A DNA stretch of 64,000 nt from Dactylonectria macrodidyma. Taxonomy: Eukaryota; Ascomycota; Sordariomycetes; Hypocreales; Nectriaceae. Location of the stretch: assembly GCA_020744425.1 (NCBI GenBank), contig JAGMUV010000001.1:744001-808000 (forward strand). Direction: 5' to 3'. Shown piece by piece: positions 14,671 through 26,463 of the stretch (the first letter of the stretch is position 1; every line of letters starts with the position of its first letter). Both the position numbers and the translations under genes were made by a program. The notes under the pieces are model-generated. The model worked only from the letters and a program-made list of their open reading frames with translations, did not search any database and was not told where the DNA came from.

Positions 14671-16520
14671 ATAATAAGTAAGCATATAAAATAAGTAAAT
14701 ATATACTTTTCTCCTTAATTACTAAATTTCATCTTTTAAATTAATTTTCTTAATTATAAATCATATTATCCTTAATTAATAAAGCAAATATTAATCTTAC
14801 CCTTTAAGCCCTTAAGAAAGACCCTTAATTAACTCTCTTTCGCGTTTTAAATATCTATACAGTCTCTCGCCGCACTTTAGAATGCTAGTATAATAGCATT
14901 CCTTCTTAATATAATATTATATTAAATTTAAAAAAACTATCCGATCTAAAAGAATAGATTATTATTTAATTTATTCTTAATTTAGATTTATAAGGATTTT
15001 CTTTATAATTATATAATATTAAAGAAATAGCTAACTAACTGCTTATTAAATATAATGCATTACTTATTAGTAAGTACTAGGCTTTTAACTTTATTAAATA
15101 ATAACTAGACTTTAAAATGCGTTTTTTTTATAAATATAACTATTAAAAGGCTAAATATAAAGATCTAATTATTATTTATAATTAGTTTAGGCTTATAAAG
15201 AATATAATTATAAAGTATAGTATTAACCTTATTAATATTTATAACTTTAATAAGACTAGCTTTATAATAGGCCTTATTATAAGCAGAATGGTTATTATAA
15301 ATATAAAAAGGCATAAAAACCTAAAATCAGTCTAGTTTAAAAACTAGGAATAAGTTATAATTATTTAAGCAATTAATACAAAAGGCTAGGCAATCTAGCT
15401 ATTTATTATAATTATAAGTTAATATTACTTTACTAGCTAGTACTAAGAAAGTAACTTCTTAAGTAATTAAGCTATTATAATAATTAAAAATAATTAGACT
15501 AATAATAAAATAGGTTTTAAGTAGCTTAAGTACTTTAATTAATATATAAAGAATTAATTAACTAGTTATTATTATCTTCTAATCCTTAATAAGTATAAAA
15601 GTCACTACTCTATTAACTTTAAAAAATATTATAAAAAGAACTATATTATTATACTTTATATATTACTTTATTTATTTTATTTACTTTAGCCTTTTAATAT
15701 TAAGTACTTTAAACTACTTAAATAAGCCTATAATTAAATAATTAAGTAATTAATTAAATACTCTATAACTTATATTTTAAAGACTAAGTTCTTCTTAGCT
15801 TTTTATACTACTTATAAAGCTATTATAATAAAGAGTAATATTAAAAGTGGTTTTTAAAGGGCTAGACTTATTCTCTTAAACCTAGAAAATATTATATCTA
15901 AGCTTAATATATAACTATAGATTCTAATACTAGTTAAAAGAAAGGCCAACCTCCCTAACCCTTAGATCTTAAAAACACTAAAGACTGTACTTAAAGCCAG
16001 CTCTTAGTCTAAATACCTTAAAAGACGAATAAAAAAGCATTAAAGCAGCTCTCTAGCCTTAATTCTTAAAGCACTTAAGTCACTTTTAAAAGGAATAAAA
16101 GTAATAATATATTAAAACGCCTTATTAAAGTCTAAAGTCTAGATCCTTTAATAAGCAAATAAGACTCTTAATAAATAGTATAAAACAAAAAGAACCTACT
16201 TATATAAAAAAGGAAAGATAACTCTAAATAAAGGGAGGGATAAAATAGATCAGAAGGATATTAATATGTAAGTAGTGGCTAAATCGTTAAAAAGTAGTAA
16301 TTAAAGGAAGTTAGTACTACTAAGGGAAAGATACTATAGAACTTATAAAAAGATAGGTTATAATATAAGGACCTATTAGGCTATAATTAAGACCTTTAGA
16401 AAAGAGTATAGTAATTAGTTTTAATTAATTAAATACTTTATTATATTTTTATTAGTAAATCTGTATTAAAGGGTAGAGAAAAGTGCGTACTTGCTTATAT
16501 TATACACTTACTTATTATAT
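14671..16520 (+). mobile_element. pogo/Fot1-like DNA transposon nested in the gypsy gag region
   Basis: The flanks join a single gag sequence, so this is an insertion. The ends are inverted repeats of about 45 bases (both start ataataagtaag and end near cttttctc). The + strand carries a dead transposase. At 15240-15263 it reads YNFNKTSF, which is the conserved pogo motif NFDETGF after G-to-A changes. Near 16200-16260 it has a basic C-terminal stretch, and near 16350-16375 a GYNIRTY remnant of the GHNxRTC zinc-binding tail found in fungal Pot2/Fot1-type transposases. Size (about 1.85 kb) fits Fot1/Pot2. Ends are uncertain by a few bases because the target is TA-rich. Confidence 0.8.
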
Positions 16521-17100
16521 ATATTATATATAATAAGACTTAAGGCTAGTAAGGTATTTTTATAGCTTTTTAGAGTTTTTATTAAACTTTAATAATTACT
16601 TAGACTTAATAATTTCTCTAATATTATAAATATATACTATAATAGTAGGCTATTTATATTCTATAAGTTAAACTACTTATTATTCTTAGTTATTCTTAGT
16701 TTAAACTAATTTAATAATAAGTTTAATAATTCTCTATTCTATAGTTATAATAGTTATATCTATAGTAGAATTACTTAATAGAGCCTAGAGTTATATATAT
16801 AATTATTTAAAGCACTCCTTATTTTAATAATACTCCTTTTCTTATATAATATTAATATATATTCCTAAAGCTAAGAGCTTAATAAGTCCTATAAAGAGTT
16901 ACTTATTTTCTATATAAAGCTCTCTAAGTTCCTTTTTATACTTATTATTAGAAGTGTTTATATATTTATTATTATCTCTATCTTTAAAGAGCACTAAGGC
17001 CTTACCCTTAGATAAGAGCATACTACTAAAAGGTATAGTAAGTACTATTATAATTTATTAAATATTACTTAATATATAAGATAATTATTTAAATAAGAGT

Positions 17101-17543
17101 TATTAATATATAATAGTTATATTCTTAGGCTAGGCTATATAAAGTATAGGATAGTTTAAAAAGGGTTCCTAAGGGATAGACTAAGGTCTATATTAGTAGA
17201 ATAGTTAGATTATACTTATTAAGCAGTTATTATAATATTATATTAAATAATAATTAGTATATAATAATATATAGTAATTAGAGTAAATTAAAGTAACTAA
17301 GTTATATTAATAGCTAAAGAGCTAGTACTTTAATAATAGCCAGATCTTTAGATTTATATATTATATAATATAAGGTTTAATTACCTAAGTTATAAGGGCG
17401 ATTATAATAATTATATAAGTAATTATAATAATTGCGAGAGTGATTATAGTAATTATCCTATAGTTAAGGATAATTACTTATAATTAGTAAGAAATTTAGG
17501 GGGTTATGTAATGTTAGGTATCCATACTGCATAGGCCGTGACA
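17101..17543 (-). repeat. 5' LTR of the - strand gypsy element
   Basis: The reverse complement aligns with the LTRs at 762 and 8474, including the ACCTAACATTACATAACC block and the ctatagcct end. It begins TGTCACGGCC, a better preserved start than in the other copies. Confidence 0.8.
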
Positions 17544-18476
17544 TTTTTAATCTATCCATTTCTTCTAGGCTTATTTCCTTATTTTAATTTATTTAATTAA
17601 CTGATCTAGCTTAAGAGTTATTATAAAAAAGGCGCTCTTAATAAGAGAGAGCTAAAGAATTATTATCCGGGCTTTATTAGCTATCTTTATCTTATTAGAA
17701 TACTTTAAGGTATTTATTATAATTAGTAATATTAAATAGTAGTCTATTTAGGATTTCTAAATAATACTAGCCTTTATCTAAAGCTATTTTAATCCTATAT
17801 AGACCTTACTATCTAGGCTTAAACTTAGCTATTATAAAAAGGTTAGTTTTTTTAGACAATTGCTTGGGGTTAGGGTTAGATTTACGTAGTGATTCAAATC
17901 TCCTGTCCATAACCTCAGTTGTCTTTTTAGCAGATAGCCAGCGGCTTACATCAAGCTCACTTATAAGACCATTAAGATCTGGGATAACGGTTCCGGCACA
18001 TGCCCACAGATACTCGACGGCCACAATAGCAAAGTAATCTCAGTCATATTTTCAGCAGATAGCCAGCGGCTCACATCGAGCTCAAACAATCAGACCATCA
18101 AGATCTGGGATGCCAGTTCGGGGGCGTACTTATAGGTGCTCAAGGTCGGCAAAGTCATAACACACCTTTTGTTCGACACAATGACCAATTCCCAGCTGTC
18201 TACGGATATTAGAGGACGAGATTACTGTTCCGCAACGTTGAGCATACTCTTTAGACCTAGATCGTGGGAGCTATTCTCTACATGACGTTATACGACAAGA
18301 CACGTTCGTTGGAGTGGAAGATGATCGAAGCACAGAATCCGACGAAGAAAGAGATCGTCAAGCGAATCAATGACCCCGGCGCGCTTCTTTCCGCTCACAA
18401 AGCTACCTATATACATACATGGTAAGGCAGAAACGTGTACCCCCAAAACCGTACATAAAAGGTAAGCCCGAGTGGC
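17544..18476. other. Boundary of the AT-rich block; no intact gene
   Basis: Composition switches from AT-rich RIPed sequence to normal GC near 17.85 kb. Apart from the duplicated segment annotated separately, nothing recognisable is present. The stretch 18150-18470 has no coding signal that I can support. Confidence 0.5.
17913..18121 (-). repeat. Tandemly duplicated ~83-bp segment, probable remnant of a coding gene
   Basis: 17913-17996 and 18038-18120 are about 80% identical and offset by about 124 bases; both contain AGCAGATAGCCAGCGGCT. On the - strand both encode the same peptide pattern, IPDL(N/D)GLI followed by ELDVSRWLSA. The first copy sits in a 71-codon open frame (18024-17809); the second is interrupted. 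This suggests a repeat-containing protein gene whose end was eaten by the RIP block. The family is not recognised. Confidence 0.45.
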
Positions 18477-20207
18477 CTAGAGGCTTAAGACCTGCTTGTC
18501 TGCTATCAGCCTTGCTGTCAGCTTCTCACGGTCAACATCCTGTATCTTGACCCCCTGCTCAATCGCCATCACCGCTGCTGTTGCAGCGCTCTGCCCTAAG
18601 ATCATATATGTTGGCTCCATGCGAATGGCTGCATATGCAATATGAGTGCTGCTCATTGTCACTGGGTTGAGAAAATTGGTTGCATATCTTGCGTGAGGGA
18701 CGATAGCGTTGAATGGGATGGCAAACGGCGCGTTAGTTACCACATGTACAAGCCCCTCATCGTAGATACGGCCATCAACAACCACGCGCTCCACTTGGTG
18801 TACGTCTAGATAATATGACCCCATGCCAACGACAGTATCGTTCAGGAACTGCTTCGGCTGCTGAATATCGTCCTGCTTCATGGTATATACGCCGGCCATA
18901 CGCCGGGCCTCACGGATATATATCTCATATGGCCAGTTGCCATTGCTCACAAACTCATCTTTGGCGTAGCCCCACTTGCTGATAGCCGTTCGAATGGATT
19001 GCGGTATACGTGGGTGATTCGCTAGCGTCCAGAGAAAGCCCTGCGTATAGACTTTATGCGCAAGTTGAACAGCTTCCCGTTGCTGGTATGAGTACTCTGC
19101 GTAGTTGGACCTGGACGCATCATCATAGTTCCCGCCGATGAGATCCGTGCTGACCTGACCAGCTGCGTTCGAGTCCGTTTTGATATTTGGCATGAGCTGG
19201 CTTGTGAAGAATGGGCCCTTGTAGCCTGATTCGATGTAGCGGAAGAGAATTTCGTAAGTGGACTCATTATAGCCAGCGGGCTTCAAGAACGGTGTCTTAT
19301 TGTTTTCCACTTTGGTAAGGCTCAATCGGTAGTTGTAGGACTGTAGGCGGTAAGGATCTGGCTTGCCCTTAACTGACTCAGCATTGCTGATGATTCGCTC
19401 GATGCCTGGGATTAAGCCGCTGTTCGAATTCCCCTTTTTAACATATGGGTCGATGTTCGAGAGTCGGTTAGGGCTGTTGATGAGAACTCCAGCAAGCGGT
19501 TCATTGAATTCATCCTGACCCTCACGCCCTGTGCGATATATGACACCTGCCGTCTCCATAAGGTCGCCCTCATAGCTAGCATCAATGAACATTTTCGCCT
19601 GGAAGATTGAGCCAGACTGTGTGCTGAAGGATGTAATATTCGCTCCGTCTTTGATCAAACCACTCCTAGAGCGTTCAATTGCTTCGTTCCGGAAAATGGG
19701 TATTTTCCCATCCTTCATCCACTTCTCCCAGATATATTCTGCGACTCTTGGCTCGAAGGTCCACTGAACCTTTTTGCTTTCCTCGATAGCTGGGCCTGGT
19801 TGGGCACGAATTTTCCTCGATATATAAGCCGATCGTGTCTCATATTTCCACTTGCTAGTGTTCTGATAGAAGGCAAAGATTTTGCTGTAGAATTCTCGAG
19901 CGATACCGCCAATGGAGTTGCCGTTTTTGTTATCCGTCCAACCGAGACCCGACGTCGTGAGGCCGCCGAGTGTATTTCCAGGAATAACGATCGCTACAGA
20001 CTTCTTCATGCGCTTTGTTTGTACAGCAGCCGCTAATGCAGCGACGGTGTTGCCGTAAATAACCACATCATACTTGTACACAGCAGCGTCGCGCTCGAGG
20101 GAATTGCAGGAAGCGGTGGGGGTAAATAAACAGATCAGACATATAGTCCAAAGAAGTTGAAGCAAACGGCTTCTTGGTGAAGCCATGATGATTCTCGCAG
20201 TAAGCAC
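18477..20207 (-). CDS. Secreted FAD-dependent oxidoreductase
   Basis: Single exon of 576 codons ending TAG. Residues 8-34 form a signal peptide (basic start, then LLQLLWTICLICLF, then a TASC cleavage region). Met8 (20186) is therefore the more likely start. A Rossmann segment follows at about 45-65 (YDVVIYGNTVAALAAA), then GGLTTSGLGWTD at 81-92 and MFIDASYEGDLMETAG at 206-221. This is the order of the FAD_oxidored family (PF12831), whose fungal members are extracellular or vacuolar flavoproteins of mostly unknown substrate. The glycine loop is weaker than the classical GxGxxG. Length is normal for the family and no lesion is seen. It lies alone between two repeat blocks. Substrate unknown. 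Confidence 0.85.
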   Translation of the reverse strand: MLTARIIMASPRSRLLQLLWTICLICLFTPTASCNSLERDAAVYKYDVVIYGNTVAALAAAVQTKRMKKSVAIVIPGNTLGGLTTSGLGWTDNKNGNSIGGIAREFYSKIFAFYQNTSKWKYETRSAYISRKIRAQPGPAIEESKKVQWTFEPRVAEYIWEKWMKDGKIPIFRNEAIERSRSGLIKDGANITSFSTQSGSIFQAKMFIDASYEGDLMETAGVIYRTGREGQDEFNEPLAGVLINSPNRLSNIDPYVKKGNSNSGLIPGIERIISNAESVKGKPDPYRLQSYNYRLSLTKVENNKTPFLKPAGYNESTYEILFRYIESGYKGPFFTSQLMPNIKTDSNAAGQVSTDLIGGNYDDASRSNYAEYSYQQREAVQLAHKVYTQGFLWTLANHPRIPQSIRTAISKWGYAKDEFVSNGNWPYEIYIREARRMAGVYTMKQDDIQQPKQFLNDTVVGMGSYYLDVHQVERVVVDGRIYDEGLVHVVTNAPFAIPFNAIVPHARYATNFLNPVTMSSTHIAYAAIRMEPTYMILGQSAATAAVMAIEQGVKIQDVDREKLTARLIADKQVLSL

Positions 20208-21372
20208 TGACTGCTCTACTGACCTTGGGAAAGGAGATATAGAGCAAATAAATGATATTGGAGTGAGGTATTTACAGCAAAATAGGATAAATCGGTTAAA
20301 TAAATAGGGAATTTAAGAGATTAGGGTCGAAGGAATACGAGGGTCGAAAGACTCGGTTCGAAGTTATACGAGGAGCGAAAGCGGGCATAGCACCGTTTCG
20401 GTCTGCAGTGCCAGGGGTATCTGATCCACCGGCACCCCCCTGCTGAGCAGAATCAACGCAAGAGAATTTTGTTCGTGATCTATTCCAGTCTCAGTGCCAG
20501 TAGCCCTTAGCTTCCAAATAATGGTTCCTAGTTGGTGTTTAGTTTGAGTGTCTGGCCTATCGTTGCCTCTGGGCTGATGCTGATCAGTCAGCCCTTCAGG
20601 CATCAACATCTCAATCGAGATTCTCAAAGCGCAGTGTCCGGTGCGTGTCCGTATCGTATCCGCTATGGGTGGGTTGCCAACCTCCAGGCCGTTAAAAACT
20701 CTATTCTGTCCTTTCTTTACGGCATGCCCTCGCATCAAGTGGCTTGATACTGACAAGTAATCAGTCAAGTCATTCTAATGAGAATAAACGCACTACATAT
20801 GAGAGGGGGGTTAACTGTAGCGCCACTGTTCACAATAAGAACATGATGATGATAGATTGGATTGTTATTACGTATTACTCCGTCGGACTGCTGTCTGGAT
20901 ATCGACGAGTCGTTTAGTAGATATAACTGCTGTAGAGTAGGTAGGTCATGTGGACCTGAAATACGAAATAAAGTTAAACGCAACCTTCTCCACCTTAACT
21001 CAACCACAACGTCGCATAACCTTAAAGAGTTTAAAAATCACTAGAACAAGCTCTAAATAAGAGCCTAATACATTTTGCAGCATAATACTAGAAGCAACCT
21101 AAGGAACACACGACCTACTTACTTTACAGCAGTTATATTCACTGAGGCATTATGTTAAGCCGGGGGGATTCGTACAGTTAAGGCCCCACACGGAATAACA
21201 TCCCTAACGGAGTAACAGTGTGACTCGGGATCAAGCCATAGACCTTTGTCAGGGAGGACACCATGTCAGAGTAACCATATTTGCCACTTATTTCTATTTC
21301 AGCCTCAACACTAACTAGTGAACTTTAATCTCATGCCGGCAGGCCAGAAAGATCTGCCGGCGATGGTGCTTT
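20208..21372. other. Intergenic region, no gene recognised
   Basis: Normal-composition DNA upstream of the oxidoreductase. Only short overlapping frames without family features are present. A short inverted repeat with stem GCCGGCAG and an 11-base loop lies at 21335-21361, just before the hAT element. Confidence 0.5.
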
Positions 21373-21380
21373 GTGGGAGA

Positions 21381-24377
21381 TATACCTGGGCATTTGAGTT
21401 AACTCATGAGTTTCGACTCTTTTAACTCACTCATATGAGTTACGGCCTAGCCCTAACTCACTCATGAGTTTAACTCAGACTCATAAGTTAACTTATATAT
21501 AATGATTATATAATATTATAGCTTCTTAAATAGGAAGTTAGTAATAAGAATCTAGTATTAAAGTATAGAAAATCGCTATACTATTTAATATTACTAATTT
21601 ATATATTAATATTATTATTAGTAATGTCCGGATTGTATACTAGCCTTAGTTTACTATGCTAAGTCTTAATAATATGCCCATTCTGCATCTAGTTATTAAG
21701 ACACTTAACTTCCTATAGCTGCTCGTATGTTATTAAGAGCTAGTTTTATAATACGGTCTTATAAGCGCTTAAGAAAGTCCTTTCTAGCTCTACTAACTAA
21801 GGACTTATTAAGAGTATATTAATAGCCATATAGCTAGAGTATAGAAACTACTATTATTATTTAATGCGATACTACTATTCTAGAGGTTTATAATTAATCT
21901 TAATAGCTAGAGAATTAATAAATGCATCTAGGTTATTACTATTAGTTAAAAGAGCTATCTTAACCTCTATCTCTTATAGTAATAGCTATAGCTATAAAGG
22001 CAGCTTCCCTAACTGCGCTAGAATATCCTCTAAAGTAGTTTCTATATTTCTATTAATATTAATATTATATTCCTCTTATATTTACTAGATTCCTATAATC
22101 GCTAGATTAATTTATACACTCTTTTAGTTCTTATCTAAGTATGCTTTTTAATAGTATAAGTTAAGGAGCAGAGTAGCGATATAAATAGAAGCCTTATTAG
22201 ATATAGTATAGTATTTATTAAGTATAAACCATCCTATCTTAATAGAATAGAGCATACGGCTATTATAGAACTCCGGAGTTAAGTAGTATATTTAATATAT
22301 TAACTAAAGGCTGCCTCTTTAATAAAGCTAGACCTTACCTTTACTTTTTTAAAGTGGCTAAGAAGACTATCTATTAGCTATAGCGTACTATAAAAGCTCG
22401 CTTTATTGCCTTCTATTATTAAAGTTATTTTAATAAAGGGCTAGAGGAAAGTATGCGTTTTTAATAATATATCCTAATTAGTGCCTATTAGAAGATAAGC
22501 ATAGCTAATGTCCTTATTATAGTCTACTATAAACTAGACGATCTATGCCTTCTTATTTAGGGCAATACTAATAACTTTATACTATAAGGACTACTGTATT
22601 ATATTATCAATCCTGAGACTGCGACCTATAGCTTCGCACTAGTTATTACTATGGATTAGGGAGCTACGGAGCCAGACGGCAAGATAGTAGAGCTTTTAAA
22701 GAGTATTAATACCTTCCTATCCGCTAAATTCTACTTACTAAGTAGTTCTATCTCTTGTTAGAGGTCTTAGCTATCTTTCCTAGTTCTCTAATATATAATT
22801 CACTATAGTATTAGGTCCTAAAGGCATATTCTTATTCAGAGTAGTAGAGAAGGTTTTAATAGACTACGCACTAAGGGCATTACTAGTAGCATTAAGGGCA
22901 GTACGTAGAGCTTCTTTTAAATACATAAGAAAGAAAGCTTAAAGGGAAAGGTTAATAATATAGCTAAAATAGTAGATATAGTAATAGATAGAATTGAAGA
23001 TAATCTAGATAAAACTTAGTTAGCATAGCTATAGAAAATTTATCTTTACTTACTCTTTGCTTATAAAGTAGCTTTTTTAATAAAGCTTTTAAGTAGGTAT
23101 TATTTGAGGATGCGTTATCCTTAGTATAATAACCCATATGTCGAATTTCGAATCGCCTTAAGATATTAGTAATTAAGCCGGCCTAGGACTCGCTAGAGTG
23201 GTCTTTTTAACACTCTAGCAGCCCTAGGAGCGCCTTTCGAAGTTTATAGCCCTTATCGACCCACTATCCGCATACTATAAGCATATTATATTAGTATAGT
23301 AATATCTAGAGATCAGATAAGATGTAAATTATTAAAATAATAGATTAAAGGGAGTTAGCTAACTAAGCGGCATAGAACTTATAGTTAGCTAAGATATAGC
23401 GCATTATAATATATTAGGAGGTAATCAGACTATTCTTAATAGCAGGATTGTATACTAGAGCTAGGTCCTTTAGCTTATCCTACTTAACTATTAAAAAGGC
23501 CACTCTATAATATATAAGAAGGCTAATAAAAGCTTTAATATAAGCCTATTAATTAAAAGCATTCTATAATACTGCTTCAGATAGTATAGTTAATAATATA
23601 ATATATAAGTTAAGTAATTATTAAGATTAATCCTACTAGTTAGAGAGCCTGATTAAAGATAGATAATTATTCCTTATATAGTACTGCGTATTACTCTTAT
23701 AGCTATCCTTCTATTACTTTACTATATAATATAAGTAAATATATAAAGTATAAGGCTTTACTTTCTCTTTTATAAAAAATCTTTTAATATTAATAAAGTT
23801 AGAAGTAAAAGAGGGTATGCTTAGTATAATTAATACTTTAAATACTATAGTAATAGTTTAATAGTATAAATAATAGATTAAAGTAATAAAGAGTCTTTTA
23901 AAAAATGAATTATATAATAAAGAGTATAAGTAAAAGAGATTATATTTTTTATTATATTCTTTTAAGAGAGTAATAAAGATTAGCTTCTTATACTTATATT
24001 AAATCTTCTAATATTATAAGTAATAGCCTACTACTTAATACTAATTATAATTATTTATAATTATTATAAATAAATTTATATTAATTATAATCCTTACCTT
24101 ATTTTAGCCTTATTCTAATATAGTTTACTAATAAATTATACTAATAATTATAATAATTAATTTAAAAGACTATTTAAGATTCTAAATAGAAGGGTTATAA
24201 TAGATTAAGTTAGATTATAAAGCGGACTAATTAGATACTAAGAATACTATACTAAGTTTATAAGTTAACTCACGAGTTAGTAGCAATAACTCAAACTCAA
24301 CTCATATGAGTTTTATAAATTAGAGTTATGAGTTAACTCATAAACTAGGTTTGAGTTAACTAAAATGCCCAGGTATA
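21381..24377 (-). mobile_element. hAT-family DNA transposon, copy A, RIP-degraded
   Basis: Ends are inverted repeats reading (C/T)ATACCTGGGCATTT.AGTTAACT. Flanking 8-bp target duplications are GTGGGAGA (21373-21380) and GTAGGAGA (24378-24385), differing by one G/A. Eight-base duplications are typical of hAT. The transposase remnant is on the - strand. Near 23090-23150 the reverse complement reads GYYTKDNASSNNTYLKALL, the hAT catalytic-core pattern with TDNASSN. The interior is full of stops and C-to-T/G-to-A changes. The length is 2997 bp, identical to copy B. About 110 bases inside each end carry many copies of TGAGTT/AACTCA. Confidence 0.9.
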
Positions 24378-24519
24378 GTAGGAGAGAGTCTTGATGTGCA
24401 CAGTGGTTGTGGACTAGCGGCCGGTCCTCGCCGGGTCCCGCTGCCTTTACTGTAATCACAGGGCGGCTACTAATGTCTAATTGACTCGAAACGGGAAAGA
24501 AATATGAGTGAAAGCCATA

Positions 24520-25420
24520 GCTTGCTCCTTGGGAATGGCATGTCCCGTTGCCCGAGGCAGCCTACAACTTCTACATTATTCGTTTGGAGAGCAATATTTC
24601 CTCACTCTTAGCTCCATATGACGTCGAGTTTCCGCCGACGTTCCTGCGATTTCGAGTTCACTAAGGATGGGTTCAGTACTGGCAAGTATCACCTTGTGTC
24701 ACACCGGAGTTTGCCGAAGCTTGTGTATGTAGGGCATTGAGCTAGTAGCCTGGTGCAGGAGCTCATCAATTTTAGTAGCACCCACCTGATCACCGGCACA
24801 CATGACCTCGCCTGGTAAAGGCTATCAAGGTCGTCGAGCATTACATGTTCATCATTTGGTACATTTAGCATGTGAGAGACTTGCTATCAGCTATTCTGCT
24901 ATGCGATTATTTGCAGACGCCCTAGTAATGGCTGAGGATGGCTGTCTGTATGCCACATGAGAAAGGACGTTGGAGGCTTAGGAAAGAGTGTGCACTACAC
25001 TATAAGGGGCTACAAGAGCGGACAACTTGGGCTTATATGGCATGTGAACCTCAATCCGCACCATGTGATTGGCGGCGGCGCTGTCACTCGCATCCACCAA
25101 TTTCTCAATCGGAATAGCTCCAACTGCCACGGGCCGCTCCGTTGGTACTCCTCAGGTATGGTGCCTGACACCTTGCATATGGTTAATCCAAGCCGCTACC
25201 CTCCTCACATCCCCGAAATATCCCATGCACAGGCTATGCTTCCTTATATACCTCCAGTACCGTTCCTACGCGTCGTCAAGCGTTAACAGTTCAACTGTCC
25301 CGGATAATATTCTGAATCAGATATCCTCCCAAATCGGACAGTTGTCAATGTAACGGAGCGTGTGAGACTGCGATAGAAGCAAGACAAGTCATATAATTTT
25401 ATACCTGATTCAGCAGCAAT
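24520..25420 (-). pseudogene. Decayed gene of unknown family
   Basis: One reading frame of the - strand stays protein-like for roughly 300 codons but is broken by about ten stops. Examples are TGA after ...GGYLI-type text near 25320, TAG near 25268, TGA near 25160 and TGA/TAG between 24800 and 24920. Between the stops it reads coherently, for example WRYIRKHSLCMGYFGDVRR, then GAIPIEKLVDASDSAAANHM, and later AGDQVGATKIDELLHQATSS. Several stops are CGA-to-TGA or CAG-to-TAG type. I do not recognise the family. The consistent frame is the evidence; ends and introns are uncertain. Confidence 0.4.
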
Positions 25421-25798
25421 GTCCTGTTGGGGTGATGTCCTCGTGACGTAAGGGACGGATGCGGGCAACCCATCCGAACTGAACCTAGCTCCAACCAGGA
25501 TGGATGCCCCCCAACACCCCTTGGTTTGACATGTGAAAATCAAAATCTGTTGGGTCAGAATGGCCTTCCTTTTTGGCAATGCCGACAGTACCCCTGAATG
25601 TTACATCAAGATGACAATTAAAATTATGAATGCACAGAGTAGCATACGTAAAAGCACCGCAAATTCTCATCAGACCCTCACTCACGACCAGCCAATCATA
25701 TCCGGGCCTAGCCCTACGCCCTGATAAAATCTCCTTATTGGCCTAGCTAGGCTGTAGGCGGAGCGGCTCCCTGTTGTCCAGGAACACCAGATTAAGAT

Positions 25799-26463
25799 GA
25801 AGAGAACTTTGAAGAAAATGGATGAATAGGTAGTGGAGGAGAGCGGGGTGAGGGTGAGGTGCGAATGGTAGGTGTGGACTGCGATTCTGATCGTGTCAAC
25901 CCTCGTCCTAGGAGGCATTGCAGCCGGTGTCACCATCCAGGACCGTCTGAACCTAGTAGACCCCCTTCAATATCACAATGTTTTGCTGGATCGTGGCCGC
26001 GTTCATCATTCTTATCGCGAAGAGCCTCCTGGTCGCCGTGTGGCCGTGATGCGACTTTCTCCGGAGACGGGTGCTTTGCCGGAGTGTGTCGGAGCTCCAC
26101 TCGATGTCTGGCATTGATGAGCAGCTGACCCTGGCAAAGCTTTTGCATGCTGAGTCAGTCAGTCGACTACAGACGAAGGGCGCCTACAACTCTGTCTTCA
26201 AACGAAAAGCCGACAGTGCCGACGGCTTCTCTATCGACCAAGCTATGAGCATGCGAACGATGCTGCTGAACGGTCTCATTATGATCCAAGTCCAGGAATA
26301 CTACCACGGCGAGTTTCTCGTTTGTTTGGGCCTGCGCCAGGGAGCCGACTATAACGTCATAGTTGATTCTAATTTGCCCAAGGATGACAATGAGTTCATC
26401 GTCAGTGGTCCATGGTCAGCAAGCACGTCCAACAGCACGCCCCCCGCTGTCGGATTCCCTTGA
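25799..26463 (+). pseudogene. Remnant of a membrane-protein gene, unknown family
   Basis: Two adjacent frames encode hydrophobic segments: WTAILIVSTLVLGGIAAGV near 25874-25930 and FCWIVAAFIILIAKSLLVAV near 25981-26040. The second frame ends in TGA at 26047, reopens, and continues as a soluble, protein-like stretch to TGA at 26461 (about 130 codons from 26071, including GFSIDQAMSMRTMLLNGLIM). This looks like a gene broken by a stop and a frame change, though an unrecognised intron could explain part of it. No family recognised. Confidence 0.35.

Larger units (their letters stand above)
9570..17543 (-). mobile_element. 3'-truncated Ty3/gypsy element, RIP-inactivated, with nested insertion
   Basis: Read on the - strand this matches the + strand element at 762-8915. 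The LTR is at 17101-17543 and the gag start near 17033. The gag continues to about 16525, resumes at about 14668 after the nested DNA transposon, and runs through RT to integrase, where homology stops near 9575 (equivalent to about 6860 of the + copy). The last part of pol and the 3' LTR are missing. The sequence is heavily mutated in the RIP pattern with stops throughout. It belongs to the same family as the + strand copy, so the two form an imperfect inverted pair. Confidence 0.85.

Noticed and set aside
1..17800. CRISPR-like or satellite arrays in the AT-rich block
   Set aside because: Apparent repetition comes from low complexity and from gypsy copies; no regularly spaced repeats with unique spacers.
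18463..18510. tRNA-like text (gcccgagtggcctagaggct) resembling a Leu/Ser tRNA D-arm
   Set aside because: No anticodon arm, T-arm or acceptor pairing follows, and most of it is coding sequence of the FAD oxidoreductase 3' end.
20364..20768. - strand open frame of 134 codons
   Set aside because: Low protein likeness, overlapped by a + strand frame, no signal, domain or splice context.
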